A stretch of 64,000 bases of DNA from the NCBI GenBank assembly GCA_022844275.1, contig JALHMB010000004.1:434001-498000 (forward strand). Reading direction: 5' to 3'. The position numbers and the translations under genes are program-made. Origin of the DNA: Hyphomicrobiaceae bacterium (GTDB lineage Bacteria; Pseudomonadota; Alphaproteobacteria; Rhizobiales; Hyphomicrobiaceae). The notes below the pieces were generated by a model that saw only the letters and a list, made by a program, of their open reading frames with translations, searched no databases and had not been told where the DNA came from. Numbering within the stretch: the stretch's first letter is position 1; every line of letters starts with the position of its first letter. Shown here one piece after another: positions 51,712-60,202 of this stretch.

Positions 51712-52896
51712 GTGCGTGCACTGTTCGTTACCGCAGCAGGTTTGGTCATCAACGGGTTGCTTGCCTGGGCTCCGGTCCACGCTCAACAGCAGCCGGCGCC
51801 GTTTATCATCGCGCAGGCGCAGGGCAAGGGCGTCCCGAAGCGCGCGCTACCTGTGCCTCCGAAGCCGACGAGCTATGACGAGAACGAGCGGGCCGCGGTC
51901 CTCAACAACTGGACGGTAGGTCTGGCGGGCGGTCTCCTCGAGGGGACGTTCGTAAACTATGCCGCGGATCTCGGTCGCGCCCTCGACGATGGCGACAACC
52001 TGCGTGTGCTTCCAATCATCACCTACGGTGCGGTCGGTAACGTCAACGATCTCATTTATCTCAAGGGCGTCGATTTCGCGATCACCTACGCGGACGTGCT
52101 CGACCACTACAAGAACGTGCTGAAGGTCCCGAACATCGAGAAGCGCGTGAACTACATCATGCCGATGTTCCAGGGCGAATTGCACATTTATGCGCGCCCG
52201 GAGATCAATTCTCTCGAAGATCTGAGGGGCAAGAAGGTCAATTTCAATACGGTCGGAAGTGCTGCCAACTATACCGGCGGTATCGTCTTCGATCGTCTCG
52301 GGCTGCCGGTCGAGCGCACCTTTCTCAACAACGCGATCGCCCTCGAAGGCATGAAGAAGGGTGAGATCGCCGCGATCATTCATGTGGTCGGCAAACCCAA
52401 CTCTCTGTTCACGAACATGAAGCCGGAGCCTGGCTTCAAGTTCTTGCCCCTCGAGTTCAATGAGAAATTCGAGGACTACTATGTCCCGGCCGAGCTCACC
52501 AGCGCGGACTATCCAAATCTCATTCCCAAAGGGCAGTCCGTCTCCACCATCTCCGTGATGGCACTGCTCGCCGTGTTCAACTGGAACCCCAACGTCAATG
52601 GCGACCGCTATCGGCGTTGCGTCCGCTTCATCGAATATCTCTTCGAGCGCTTCGACAGGCTGCGCCAGCCGCCCTACCAGCCGAAGTGGAAGGAGATGAA
52701 CATCGCGGGGACAATTCCCGGCTGGACTCGGTTCCCGCCGGCCCAAGAGCTAATCGACAAGTCATATACGACTACCACGTCCAGCATCGACACTTCGATG
52801 GCGCGAACGCAGGCAGCGAAAGCTGCACCGCTCGATCCTGCCGAGCAGGATCGGTTGTTCCGTCAGTTTCTCGAGTGGAGTAAGCAGAGGCGCTAA
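51712..52896 (+). CDS. TAXI-family TRAP transporter solute receptor
   Basis: The ~394-residue periplasmic receptor has a signal peptide (ALFVTAAGLVINGLLAW). From about residue 70 it matches the TAXI family: NNWTVGLAGGLLEGTFVNYA, LRVLPIITYGAVGNVNDLIY, GVDFAITYADVLDHYKNV, EINSLEDLRGKKVNFNTVGS and GEIAAIIHVVGKPN. TAXI receptors serve a fused DctQM-type membrane protein, which is absent here. The GTG at 51712 is preferred because AAGGGGG lies 6 bases upstream and the signal peptide then starts directly; a GTG at 51679 is also open. A Gln-rich low-complexity linker follows the signal. The ligand is unknown. Confidence 0.83.
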   Translation: MRALFVTAAGLVINGLLAWAPVHAQQQPAPFIIAQAQGKGVPKRALPVPPKPTSYDENERAAVLNNWTVGLAGGLLEGTFVNYAADLGRALDDGDNLRVLPIITYGAVGNVNDLIYLKGVDFAITYADVLDHYKNVLKVPNIEKRVNYIMPMFQGELHIYARPEINSLEDLRGKKVNFNTVGSAANYTGGIVFDRLGLPVERTFLNNAIALEGMKKGEIAAIIHVVGKPNSLFTNMKPEPGFKFLPLEFNEKFEDYYVPAELTSADYPNLIPKGQSVSTISVMALLAVFNWNPNVNGDRYRRCVRFIEYLFERFDRLRQPPYQPKWKEMNIAGTIPGWTRFPPAQELIDKSYTTTTSSIDTSMARTQAAKAAPLDPAEQDRLFRQFLEWSKQRR

Positions 52897-52967
52897 ATTC
52901 CAGTCGTAGACGGACCGCCAAGAAGTCCGGACGACGATCAGGGGTCATTGAGGGAGGGAGGCGAGCG

Positions 52968-53846
52968 TTGCATACGCGGCAACAACGCTTGGTCAAGCAC
53001 CAGCAGAAGCCACTCACAGTGTGCGCTGTGCGCGCCCGCTATGACACGCCGCGCCGATGGGCGTTCGCGACACTCACAGCGACGGCTCTGATGGTGAGCA
53101 ACGTCTCGCAATTGGGCTTGATGGGGCCCGCACAGGCACAGCAGCAGGAGTTCTTCCTGAACGTCGCACCCGTCATGCTGGCTGAGCCGGCGACGCGGAG
53201 CCCTCTGCCGATCCAGGTCGGCCCGCAGGATGCGCTCCTCCGTAACAGCTTCGTGCGTATCCGCGGCTTGCCGACGGCCGCAACACTTACCGAAGGGCAC
53301 GCGATCAGTGCGGGCGCCTGGGCCATCCCGCTCATGGGCCTTGCGAGCCTCGGCATTGTCCTTCCGGTCGGCCTCCAGCAGGGGCGGTGGGATGTCGTCG
53401 TCGCGCTGGTGACGATCGAGGGCAAGGTCCTGACCGAGGCCAAGACGGCGCTCGTGGTCGGGCCTGTTCAGCTCATTGCGCCGAGCCCGCAGCAGCAGGC
53501 GCAGCCCAAGCAGGCGCCGAGCGTCGTTGCGGCACTGGCCCGACCGATCGAGCCATTGCCAAGCCCGGAGCGCGATCGCGCGCTCGGCCTGCACGCAAAG
53601 GGCAACGAGCTGCTTGCGCAGGGCAATATCCAACCTGCGCGTGCTCTGTTCCGCCGTGCCGCGGAGGCTGGCCTCGCCGAGAGTGCACTTGCGCTGGCCA
53701 GTACCTACGACCCGCAGGAACTGGTCAAGCTCAAGGTCGTTGGCCTGCAGCCGGATATAGCCATGGCCCGCCAGTGGTACACCAAGGCGCGCGAGCTTGG
53801 AGCCGAGGAGGCGCAGCCACGCCTGAACCGTCTGCCGGCTCGCTGA
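52968..53846 (+). CDS. Secreted TPR/Sel1-like repeat protein
   Basis: The 292-residue product has a hydrophobic export segment (about 35-55, LTATALMVSNVSQLGLMGPA). A middle domain includes VGPQDALLRNSFVRIRGLPT, and a Gln/Pro-rich linker follows. Two Sel1/TPR-like helical repeats come near the C-terminus (KGNELLAQGNIQPARALFRR, AAEAGLAESALALASTYDPQ, then DIAMARQWYTKARELGAEEA). Such repeats mediate protein contacts. No ATG is available before the export segment in a good position, so a TTG start at 52968 is assumed. It lies 71 bases after the TAXI receptor gene and may share its transcript. It ends 4 bases from the convergent queC gene. The function is unknown. Confidence 0.68.
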   Translation: MHTRQQRLVKHQQKPLTVCAVRARYDTPRRWAFATLTATALMVSNVSQLGLMGPAQAQQQEFFLNVAPVMLAEPATRSPLPIQVGPQDALLRNSFVRIRGLPTAATLTEGHAISAGAWAIPLMGLASLGIVLPVGLQQGRWDVVVALVTIEGKVLTEAKTALVVGPVQLIAPSPQQQAQPKQAPSVVAALARPIEPLPSPERDRALGLHAKGNELLAQGNIQPARALFRRAAEAGLAESALALASTYDPQELVKLKVVGLQPDIAMARQWYTKARELGAEEAQPRLNRLPAR

Positions 53847-53850
53847 GAAT

Positions 53851-54564
53851 TTAGCCGCGTTCTGCCTGCCAGCGCTGAAAGCCGCCGGCCCTGAGATCAC
53901 AGGCCGGGCAGCTCCCGCAGCCGTATCCCCACGCATGGCGCGTCGCGCGCTCGCCGAGATAGCATGAATGCGTGTGCTCGATGAGTATGTCGACGAGCGC
54001 TCCACCGCCGAGCTCCTCGGCAAGTGCCCAGGTGCCGGCCTTGTCGATGTACATGAGCGGTGTGTCGATCGCGACCGAGCGATCGAGGCCGAGGCTCAGG
54101 GCGTGCGCGAGCGTCTGCAGCGTGTCGTTGCGGCAGTCGGGATAGCCCGAATAGTCCGTCTCGCACATGCCGCCGACGAGTGTCGCGATACCACGCCGGT
54201 AGGCAAGCGCGGCGGCGTACGTGAAGAAGAGCAGATTGCGCCCCGGTACGAACGTGCTCGGCAGGCCGGAAGCGGTCATCTCGATCGCGGTCTCGCGCGT
54301 GAGGCTCGTCTCGCTGATTTGCGCCAGCGTCGGCAGCGAGAGCACGTGATCCTCGCCGAGACGCGCGGCCCAGCCCGGAAAGCTGTCTGTGAGTGCTGCA
54401 ATGACCTTGGCCCGTTGATCGAGCTCGACGCGATGGCGTTGACCATAGTCGAAACCGATGGTCTCGACGCGGTCGTAGCGCGTGAGCGCGGAAGCCAGGC
54501 ACACCGTCGAGTCCTGCCCACCGGAAAAAAGTACGAGCGCCGCGCGCTCAGCAGGGGTCGTCAT
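53851..54564 (-). CDS. queC: 7-cyano-7-deazaguanine synthase
   Basis: QueC converts 7-carboxy-7-deazaguanine to preQ0 with ammonia and ATP, on the path to queuosine in tRNA. The 237-residue protein has the PP-loop [20 protein letters not shown] (ATP pyrophosphatase motif), [35 protein letters not shown], and the C-terminal zinc site [20 protein letters not shown] and ACDLRA with four Cys in the family spacing. No queD, queE or queF lies nearby. The N-terminal [13 protein letters not shown] fits the usual start. The gene is monocistronic by appearance, convergent with the Sel1-like gene. Confidence 0.96.
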   Translation of the reverse strand: MTTPAERAALVLFSGGQDSTVCLASALTRYDRVETIGFDYGQRHRVELDQRAKVIAALTDSFPGWAARLGEDHVLSLPTLAQISETSLTRETAIEMTASGLPSTFVPGRNLLFFTYAAALAYRRGIATLVGGMCETDYSGYPDCRNDTLQTLAHALSLGLDRSVAIDTPLMYIDKAGTWALAEELGGGALVDILIEHTHSCYLGERATRHAWGYGCGSCPACDLRAGGFQRWQAERG

Positions 54565-54652
54565 CGGACCTCACAAGGACGAAACTGGCAGATGACTACG
54601 CCTGCGCGCGCAGCGGATCAACAGTCATGCCCCAGCGATGCCCCAGACGAAT

Positions 54653-54681
54653 GCAAGCCCCGGCGCGGGGCCGGGGCTTGC
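54653..54681. terminator. Strong GC-rich hairpin
   Basis: A perfect 12-bp stem, GCAAGCCCCGGC (54653-54664) with GCCGGGGCTTGC (54670-54681), has a 5-base loop. It lies 43 bases downstream of the stop of the small minus-strand membrane gene, a suitable place for its terminator, but no T-run follows on either strand. Confidence 0.55.
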
Positions 54682-54705
54682 CTAATCTCGAGACGATCGC
54701 CCAGG

Positions 54706-54739
54706 TTTAGTTGGGCGTCGACCTTAGTTGGGCGTCGAC
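54706..54739. repeat. 17-bp tandem duplication at the end of the small membrane gene
   Basis: TTTAGTTGGGCGTCGAC (54706-54722) and CTTAGTTGGGCGTCGAC (54723-54739) are adjacent and differ at one base. The right copy holds the last codons and stop (TAA) of the 85-residue gene on the minus strand; the left copy repeats them just beyond the stop. It is a recent local duplication without effect on the protein. Confidence 0.85.
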
Positions 54740-54981
54740 GGAGCCGACGGCGCCGGTGTCGGCGTCTGAGTGGGAGCCGGCGTCGGGGCCGTACGCTCGA
54801 TGGTCGTCTGCTGCGTGGTATCGGTTGGCGTTCTGCTGATGCCGATGAACAGCATACCCAGGATTGCCATAAGCGCGGCGATACCGAGGATCACGCTCCA
54901 TCCGCTCGCGTCGTAGTTCGGAGCGCGGTGGATATAGTCCTGATACTCATGCGGCGAATGCCGATCATGATCAACGGCCAT
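54724..54981 (-). CDS. Small single-helix membrane protein, unknown function
   Basis: The 85-residue product has a polar N-terminus rich in His, Asp and Tyr (MAVDHDRHSPHEYQDYIHRA). One transmembrane helix follows (SVILGIAALMAILGMLFIGI, about 29-48). The periplasmic or cytoplasmic tail is Thr/Pro-rich, made mostly of Thr, Pro, Ala and Gln (PTPAPTQTPTPAP). GGAGATGAG lies before the ATG on the minus strand, which is good support for translation. Comparable tiny proteins occur in many Hyphomicrobiales without assigned function. It is the only gene on this strand between queC and the thioesterase. Confidence 0.72.
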   Translation of the reverse strand: MAVDHDRHSPHEYQDYIHRAPNYDASGWSVILGIAALMAILGMLFIGISRTPTDTTQQTTIERTAPTPAPTQTPTPAPSAPSTPN

Positions 54982-55180
54982 AACTCATCTCCTACTATTG
55001 CTCGACTAGTGCTTGCGGTTTCCACTGTTGGTCTGGCTGGAGAACGCGCGGCGCGAGGTGGGGTTCCTCACCCTTGACCCTGGAGGTCATTGCGCGCCGG
55101 AGCTGGCCGTGGCCTCCGAGCTTCGGTAGGGTTGATGAAAGGACCCCCACTGACGATTGGGAGCAATCTGGGAGAGCGCC

Positions 55181-55606
55181 ATGTCTACTGCCGAGCTCGA
55201 GCGGCTCAAAAGTTTCCGTATGCCCTTTGCCGATCTTCTCGGCATAGAGTTCATCGCGGCGACGCGCGACGTCGTCAGGGCTCAGCTCGTCGTCCGGCCC
55301 GAGGTCTGCACGCGACCGGCAACGATCCACGGCGGCGCGATCATGGCTTTCGCCGATACGCTCGGCGCGGCCGGGACTGTGCTCAATCTGCCCGACGGCC
55401 ACTCGACGACCACGATCGAGTCGAAGACGAACTTCCTCTCTGGCGCGCCGGTCGGCACGACAATCATCGGCGAGGCAACGCCGGTCCACCGCGGGCGACG
55501 CACGCAGGTCTGGCAGACGCGGATCACGCGCGAGAACGACGGCGGTCTCGTCGCGCTCATTACGCAGACGCAGATGGTGTTGGAGCCTAAGCCTGCTATA
55601 GCGTGA
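55181..55606 (+). CDS. PaaI-type hotdog thioesterase
   Basis: The 141-residue hotdog-fold enzyme has LLGIEFIAATRDVVRAQLVV, the catalytic ATIHGGAIMAFADTLGAAGT (His-Gly-Gly with the active Asp), TIESKTNFLSGAPVGTTI and RRTQVWQTRITRENDGGLVA. The PaaI/DUF4442-like group releases CoA from acyl- or aryl-acyl-CoA thioesters in the cytoplasm. GGGAGAGCG precedes the ATG at 55181, which decides it over a Met 8 codons earlier. An SDR gene follows by about 100 bases on the same strand; the two could share a transcript, though no pathway is evident. Confidence 0.9.
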   Translation: MSTAELERLKSFRMPFADLLGIEFIAATRDVVRAQLVVRPEVCTRPATIHGGAIMAFADTLGAAGTVLNLPDGHSTTTIESKTNFLSGAPVGTTIIGEATPVHRGRRTQVWQTRITRENDGGLVALITQTQMVLEPKPAIA

Positions 55607-55706
55607 CAGGGTTGGCGCTCACGCTCTACAACCATGCTGGAATGTCGAAAGCCCGGGAAGGGCGAGGAGAACCAGGCCCGTCAGGGCGAGGAGAGGAAGC
55701 GTATCC

Positions 55707-56465
55707 ATGTTTGATTTGAAGGGTAAGGTCGCGCTCATCACGGGCGGCAACGGCGGCATCGGGCTCGGCATGGCGGAGGGCCTGGCTTCTGCTGGTGCGG
55801 ACATCGTCATTGCGGCGCGCAAGGCGGAGAAGTCCAAGGCTGCGGCAGCCGAGCTCGCCAAGCGCGGCGTTCGCACGGGCGTCGTCGAGGTCAACGTGGC
55901 GGATGACGCCTCATGCCGCGCCATGGTCGCGGCCGCGGCCAAACAGATGGGTCGCATCGACATTCTCGTGAACAATGCCGGCATCAACATCAGAAAGCCG
56001 CCTGAGACCTACACGGTCGGCGAGTGGCGCGAGATCCTGTCGATCAACCTCGACGGCGCCTTCTTTTGCTCGCAGGCCGTCTATCCCGAGATGAAGAAGG
56101 TCGGCGGCGGCAAGATCATCAACATCGGCTCGATGATGTCGCTGTTCGGTGCGCCGCTGACCACGGCCTATGCCGCGTCCAAGGGCGGCATCGTGCAGAT
56201 GACGCGTGCGCTCGCGACGGCCTGGGCCAAGGACAACATCCAGGTGAATTCGATCCTGCCGGGTTGGATCGATACCGAGCTCACGCAGCGGGCGCGGGTC
56301 GACATCGAAGGGCTCAACGAGAACGTGCTCTCGCGCACGCCAGCAGGTCGCTGGGGCAGGCCTGAGGACTTCTCCGGCATTGCCGTGTTCCTCGCGGCAC
56401 CGGCGTCGGACTTCGTGACGGGGTCGGCGATACCAGTCTGCGGCGGCTTCTCGATCCGCGGCTGA
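55707..56465 (+). CDS. SDR-family dehydrogenase (gluconate 5-dehydrogenase-like)
   Basis: The 252-residue classical short-chain dehydrogenase has LKGKVALITGGNGGIGLGMA (NAD(P) binding), IDILVNNAGINIRKPPE, the Ser of INIGSMMSLFGAP and the Tyr-x-x-x-Lys of TTAYAASKGGIVQM, then VNSILPGWIDTEL and FLAAPASDFVTGSAIPVCGG at the C-terminus. It resembles gluconate 5-dehydrogenase and 2-deoxy-D-gluconate 3-dehydrogenase, as well as other sugar or 3-oxoacyl reductases, so the substrate is open. It converges with the large MscS-type channel gene 33 bases away. Confidence 0.9.
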   Translation: MFDLKGKVALITGGNGGIGLGMAEGLASAGADIVIAARKAEKSKAAAAELAKRGVRTGVVEVNVADDASCRAMVAAAAKQMGRIDILVNNAGINIRKPPETYTVGEWREILSINLDGAFFCSQAVYPEMKKVGGGKIINIGSMMSLFGAPLTTAYAASKGGIVQMTRALATAWAKDNIQVNSILPGWIDTELTQRARVDIEGLNENVLSRTPAGRWGRPEDFSGIAVFLAAPASDFVTGSAIPVCGGFSIRG

Positions 56466-56498
56466 GGATTCTCATTGGGCGGGCTCACCCGTCCAACC

Positions 56499-59114
56499 TC
56501 AGCCGCCGCGCGCTGGCGGTGTCTCCGGCGCCTTGGGCTCGTCCGGCACCTCGTCCACATCCTCGGCGTCGAACGTGCCGGGCGGTGCGGGCGCGGGGCG
56601 CGATTTCGCGGCTCGCTCCTCGATCGTGCGATTAATGAGCGAGCGCACGCCGTCGAGGTCGCGCAGATGGATATCGTGCTGATTGTACGGGATCTCGATA
56701 CCTGCCTGCTTGAAGGCTTTCATGATGGCGATGCGAAGGTCCGACTGAACGTTGCCGGCGCGTGAAACGTCCGCAACGAAGAACCAAAGGAAGAAGTCGA
56801 GCGAACTCGCGCCGAAATTCTCGAAGATGGCGCCCGGCGGCGGCTCCGTCAGTACCTGTGGGTGGGCCTTGGCACAGGCAATGAGGATCGCGAGTACCTT
56901 CTCTGGATCCGCGTCATAGTTCGCACCCACGCGGACCGTACCGCGGCCCATGAGGCTGCGATGGGTCTTGTTGAGCACGCGTCCGGTAATCAGCTCCGAG
57001 TTTGGGACGATCAGGCGCGCGCGGTCGAACGTCTCGATCTCGGTCGAGCGCACGCTGATGCGGCGTACGCTTCCTTCGCGATCTCCGACGACGATCGTAT
57101 CCCCGACTTTGACAGGCCTCTCGACGAGCAGAATGAGGCCCGAGACGAAGTTGTTGACGATCGACTGCAGGCCGAAGCCGATGCCGACCGACAGGGCACC
57201 AGCGACGATGGCGATGTTGGTGATGTCGAGGCCGGCATAGGAGACCGCGAGGATCGCTGCCAGCGCGATACCGGAATAGCCAAGGGTGGTCTCGATCGAA
57301 TTGGCAATGCCCGACTCGATGCGCCGCGGCTGCAGCACACGCTCACGCAGCCAGCGCTGGAAGACGCGCGTCGCGAATGCCAGGGCGATGAAAAGCAGGA
57401 TGCCGAAGAGAATGCGGGCCGGCGAGATGCGAAGCTGGCCGATCTCGAAGCCGAAGAAGGCGCGAGCAAACCAGTCTCGGATCTCTGCTGCGGAGAACCC
57501 CCACTGCACGAGTACGAGGGGAGCCGCGACTGCAATGAGTACGATCGTCAGCAGGGCCTCGGCGAGCCATGCGACTTCGCCGAGGCTTGTCGGCGCGATG
57601 TTGAGGCGCCTCGAGAGTGTGTATCCGACGGGGTTGTCCGGCTGGTCGATCGTGCGGGTGATCGAACGTATCGTCAGGTAGATGAGACCCGCCGCAACGA
57701 TGACCGTGCCGGTCAAGACGAGCTGTTGCGCGATGAAGCGACCGAGGGCGAGATAACCGAGGAGCGTCGTCGCCAGAATGAGGATCGTCAGCACCCACAG
57801 CGGCAGCTTCAGCCACCAAGGCGTCAGCCGGGTCGTGGGCGGAAGCATCACCGCGTCGGAGGTGGCCGTGGGCACGGGGCGGGGTGTGAAGGGCGTGAGC
57901 AGTAGGGCGGTCAACAGGCCGGCATAGGCAAGGCTCGCGAGGAAGGTCCTCACGACCGTGAGCGAGAGCGCTACGACCAGCACGCGGCCTATATCGTTCA
58001 GCGCAAGATCCACCGCATAGACGGCGACGAGGCCGATCAGGCACCAGCTTATGCGGCTCGCGGATTCGTCGGTCAGGTTCACGAGACGCAGCCCGGGATC
58101 GCGCGGCGAGAGGACGACGCGGATCAGGGTGCCGACAACGATCGTAAGTAGAATGGCGGAAAGCCAGGCTGCGGCGATGTTGCCGCCCGGAAGGCGCATG
58201 AGGCCGAGACGACCCAAGCCGACATACAGGATCGCGATCGCGGCCAAAGCCGGCAGCATCCGCAGAGGCGCGATCCAGGCGATCCGCTGTGCGCGCTGGA
58301 TGAAATTCCGTCCTTCGGGTGGCGGCGAGTACGTCACTCGATCGACATACCGCGTGCCGAACCAGAGCCCGGTGAAAGCGATGACAGCGCCCGCCAGCAC
58401 CCCGAGGACGCTGGGCATCATGTCGGACGCGACCTTGAGCCAGTCGGACGCGATATAGCGCCCGAACTCGACCGTGCTCTGCAGGTCCTCGCTGGCGAGA
58501 AGCCAATGGTACGGCAGAAGCGGGCTCTGCGTGCGCTCGAACAGATTGCGCGTGAAGAGGGATTGGCGGAGCTCCGTAATACGCCCAATCAGGTCGCGCG
58601 TACGTACGTCGGTGAGGTCCAATGTCTTCAGGGCGCCATCGAGCGACGAGACGACGGTTCCGAGCCGTTCGCGCTCAGCCGCGATAGCGGGCGTTTCGGG
58701 CGGCGCATCCTTGGCGGGGAGGGGGCCGAGGCTCTCGATCTGCCGCCGTGCGGCGGTGAGCAGAGGACGGACCAACTCGGCGGTCTTGGCGCTTTCCGCC
58801 AACAGCTGGTCCAGTTCGTTGCGCAAGCGCGCGAGATCGGCGTCGGAATCGCGGATGCGATCGAGGGACTTCTCGGCCGCGTCGATCGAAGCCGAGAGGC
58901 GCGCGATCTGCTGGGCGATCTGCGCCGGCACCTCGGTTCCTGGTGCTGGCTTCGCGATGGCAGGGGGCGACGGCGTCTGGGCGCCTTCAGTCGACGGTGC
59001 ACCAGCCGGTGCCTGCTGCGGCGGCTGTGGCTGCTGAGCCATGGCCGGCGCGGCCACAAGCAGGACCGTCGCGAGGAAAGCCGCGATCCAGATCCGCATG
59101 GGCGTTGATGTCAT
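56499..59114 (-). CDS. Large MscS-family mechanosensitive channel (MscK-like)
   Basis: The ~871-residue envelope protein has a signal peptide (IWIAAFLATVLLVAAPAMAQ), a Pro/Gln-rich stretch and a helical periplasmic domain (about 50-220, ASIDAAEKSLDRIRDSDADL). About ten membrane helices follow. The MscS core near residues 590-780 includes LSVGIGFGLQSIVNNFVSGL (pore-lining Gly/Ala helix), LLVERPVKVGDTIVVGDREG and RLIVPNSELITGRVLNKTHR. The end is an acidic, proline-rich tail (DAEDVDEVPDEPKAPETPPA). It opens under membrane tension to release solutes on osmotic downshock. The Met at 59114 begins the signal peptide; another at 59099 also fits. Confidence 0.9.
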   Translation of the reverse strand: MTSTPMRIWIAAFLATVLLVAAPAMAQQPQPPQQAPAGAPSTEGAQTPSPPAIAKPAPGTEVPAQIAQQIARLSASIDAAEKSLDRIRDSDADLARLRNELDQLLAESAKTAELVRPLLTAARRQIESLGPLPAKDAPPETPAIAAERERLGTVVSSLDGALKTLDLTDVRTRDLIGRITELRQSLFTRNLFERTQSPLLPYHWLLASEDLQSTVEFGRYIASDWLKVASDMMPSVLGVLAGAVIAFTGLWFGTRYVDRVTYSPPPEGRNFIQRAQRIAWIAPLRMLPALAAIAILYVGLGRLGLMRLPGGNIAAAWLSAILLTIVVGTLIRVVLSPRDPGLRLVNLTDESASRISWCLIGLVAVYAVDLALNDIGRVLVVALSLTVVRTFLASLAYAGLLTALLLTPFTPRPVPTATSDAVMLPPTTRLTPWWLKLPLWVLTILILATTLLGYLALGRFIAQQLVLTGTVIVAAGLIYLTIRSITRTIDQPDNPVGYTLSRRLNIAPTSLGEVAWLAEALLTIVLIAVAAPLVLVQWGFSAAEIRDWFARAFFGFEIGQLRISPARILFGILLFIALAFATRVFQRWLRERVLQPRRIESGIANSIETTLGYSGIALAAILAVSYAGLDITNIAIVAGALSVGIGFGLQSIVNNFVSGLILLVERPVKVGDTIVVGDREGSVRRISVRSTEIETFDRARLIVPNSELITGRVLNKTHRSLMGRGTVRVGANYDADPEKVLAILIACAKAHPQVLTEPPPGAIFENFGASSLDFFLWFFVADVSRAGNVQSDLRIAIMKAFKQAGIEIPYNQHDIHLRDLDGVRSLINRTIEERAAKSRPAPAPPGTFDAEDVDEVPDEPKAPETPPARGG

Positions 59115-59242
59115 CACGTTACGGTCCCCGGAACGGTGCATGGACTCGCCATGCTGCGCCGGCCTTGCGACGCCTCCTTATGCAGGATCTCAACTATTTC
59201 ACGCCCGGAGCCGCGTCCAGGGGTTGAGCGCTCGTCCAATGC

Positions 59243-59653
59243 TCAGCCTGAGGTGCCATCCGCCGCTCCGGCGGTGGCGGCTCCAAGCGTGCGTGGTGAG
59301 CGGGTGTAGACGGGTTGGGCGGAGAGAGTGGGGGGCTGTGCGGGGGGCGTCGCCTCGATCGCGTCGCTGGGCGTCATCACGGGACGCGAGGGTATGCCGG
59401 TCTCGATCACGACATCCACCGGCCCCCCGGTCATGATCAGGTGCTCGATGTTGTCGCGGCGTACGAGCACGAGGCGGCGGCGGCCATCGACATTGGCGTG
59501 ATCGACCACGGCGAGGCGGGGCTCGGCACGCGGGCCGAAGAAGGAGATGCGTGGCGGTGTACCGTTGAGATATCCGCGCACAATCCAGACAGCTCCGACG
59601 ATAGCAATTGCCGCGGCAACGCTGAGGAGCGCGTACCAGATGAAATTCGCCAT
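59243..59653 (-). CDS. FliO-like single-helix membrane protein
   Basis: The 136-residue product begins MANFIWYALLSVAAAIAIVG, one membrane helix, followed by a FliO-like cytoplasmic domain (RLAVVDHANVDGRRRLVLVR, DNIEHLIMTGGPVDVVIE). A Pro/Ala/Thr-rich tail ends the protein. FliO assists assembly of the flagellar export gate. Orphan copies like this, outside flagellar clusters, are common in Hyphomicrobiales and may have another role. No flagellar gene is seen in the window. The start at 59653 is chosen because the helix begins there; the frame upstream is not conserved-looking. Confidence 0.72.
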   Translation of the reverse strand: MANFIWYALLSVAAAIAIVGAVWIVRGYLNGTPPRISFFGPRAEPRLAVVDHANVDGRRRLVLVRRDNIEHLIMTGGPVDVVIETGIPSRPVMTPSDAIEATPPAQPPTLSAQPVYTRSPRTLGAATAGAADGTSG

Positions 59654-60202
59654 TTCTCGCCGCGACCGCTGCCGCGCTCCCTCACGAACCAGTCCACACA
59701 AGCACGCCATCTGTAACAGCGAAACGGCGCCAGTCCACAGCCGCATTCCCAGGCATGAACAGGGAATATGGACACGGTTCGGCGCCAAAATGACGCCGGC
59801 CGACGATCGATATGCGGTAGCGCTGTCCGCGAATCTTGTCTCAGGCGCGAAACGTCGCGCCTCCACATCAGGCGGTGTGGTGTTTACGGCGCTTCAGCAC
59901 ATCTTAACGGTGTTCGATGTGTTCTGGCTGTGTGAAAGGCGCATCGCCAGTGTGATGATCGAGAAATTCGCCAGATCTCGGGCGGGGTACGGAGCGAATT
60001 TCTCGATCTGAATCACACTAGCAAATCTATGTTTCTAGTGTCCCTTTTGCTTCCGAAGTTCGCTCCGGACGCCAGCATCGAGATCAAGCGAACTTCGGAA
60101 TCGGGGCACTAGTGCTATGTCAGGGGGATATCGGCATTGCTGCACGACCTTCGGCAACTGGCCCGCGCCCCTGTTTCGCCGAATCAGCTACGGTGCCGGG
60201 CG
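59654..60202. other. Intergenic region between the FliO-like gene and cckA
   Basis: This 549-base gap between divergent genes contains the paired-hairpin element at 59948-60112. The remaining bases hold no recognisable RNA gene or ORF. The left part (59654-59947) should carry the FliO-like gene's promoter, and the 90 bases after the element that of cckA. Confidence 0.5.
59948..60112. repeat. Paired-hairpin element, type 1 (TAGTGT family), copy B
   Basis: This is a homologue of the element at 16511-16674. Hairpin 1 (59948-60020) has outer arms AGTGTGAT/ATCACACT, a TGA bulge on the 3' arm and inner arms GATCGAGAAATTCGC/GCGAATTTCTCGATC. The 14-base spacer (60021-60034) differs from copy A at only two or three bases. 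Hairpin 2 (60035-60112) has outer arms CTAGTGTCCC and GGGGCACTAG and inner arms ATTCCG and AAGTTCGC with GCGAACTTCGGAAT. The stems are the most conserved parts; the loops differ between copies, with some compensating changes, which suggests selection for structure. It lies upstream of cckA. Confidence 0.9.
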
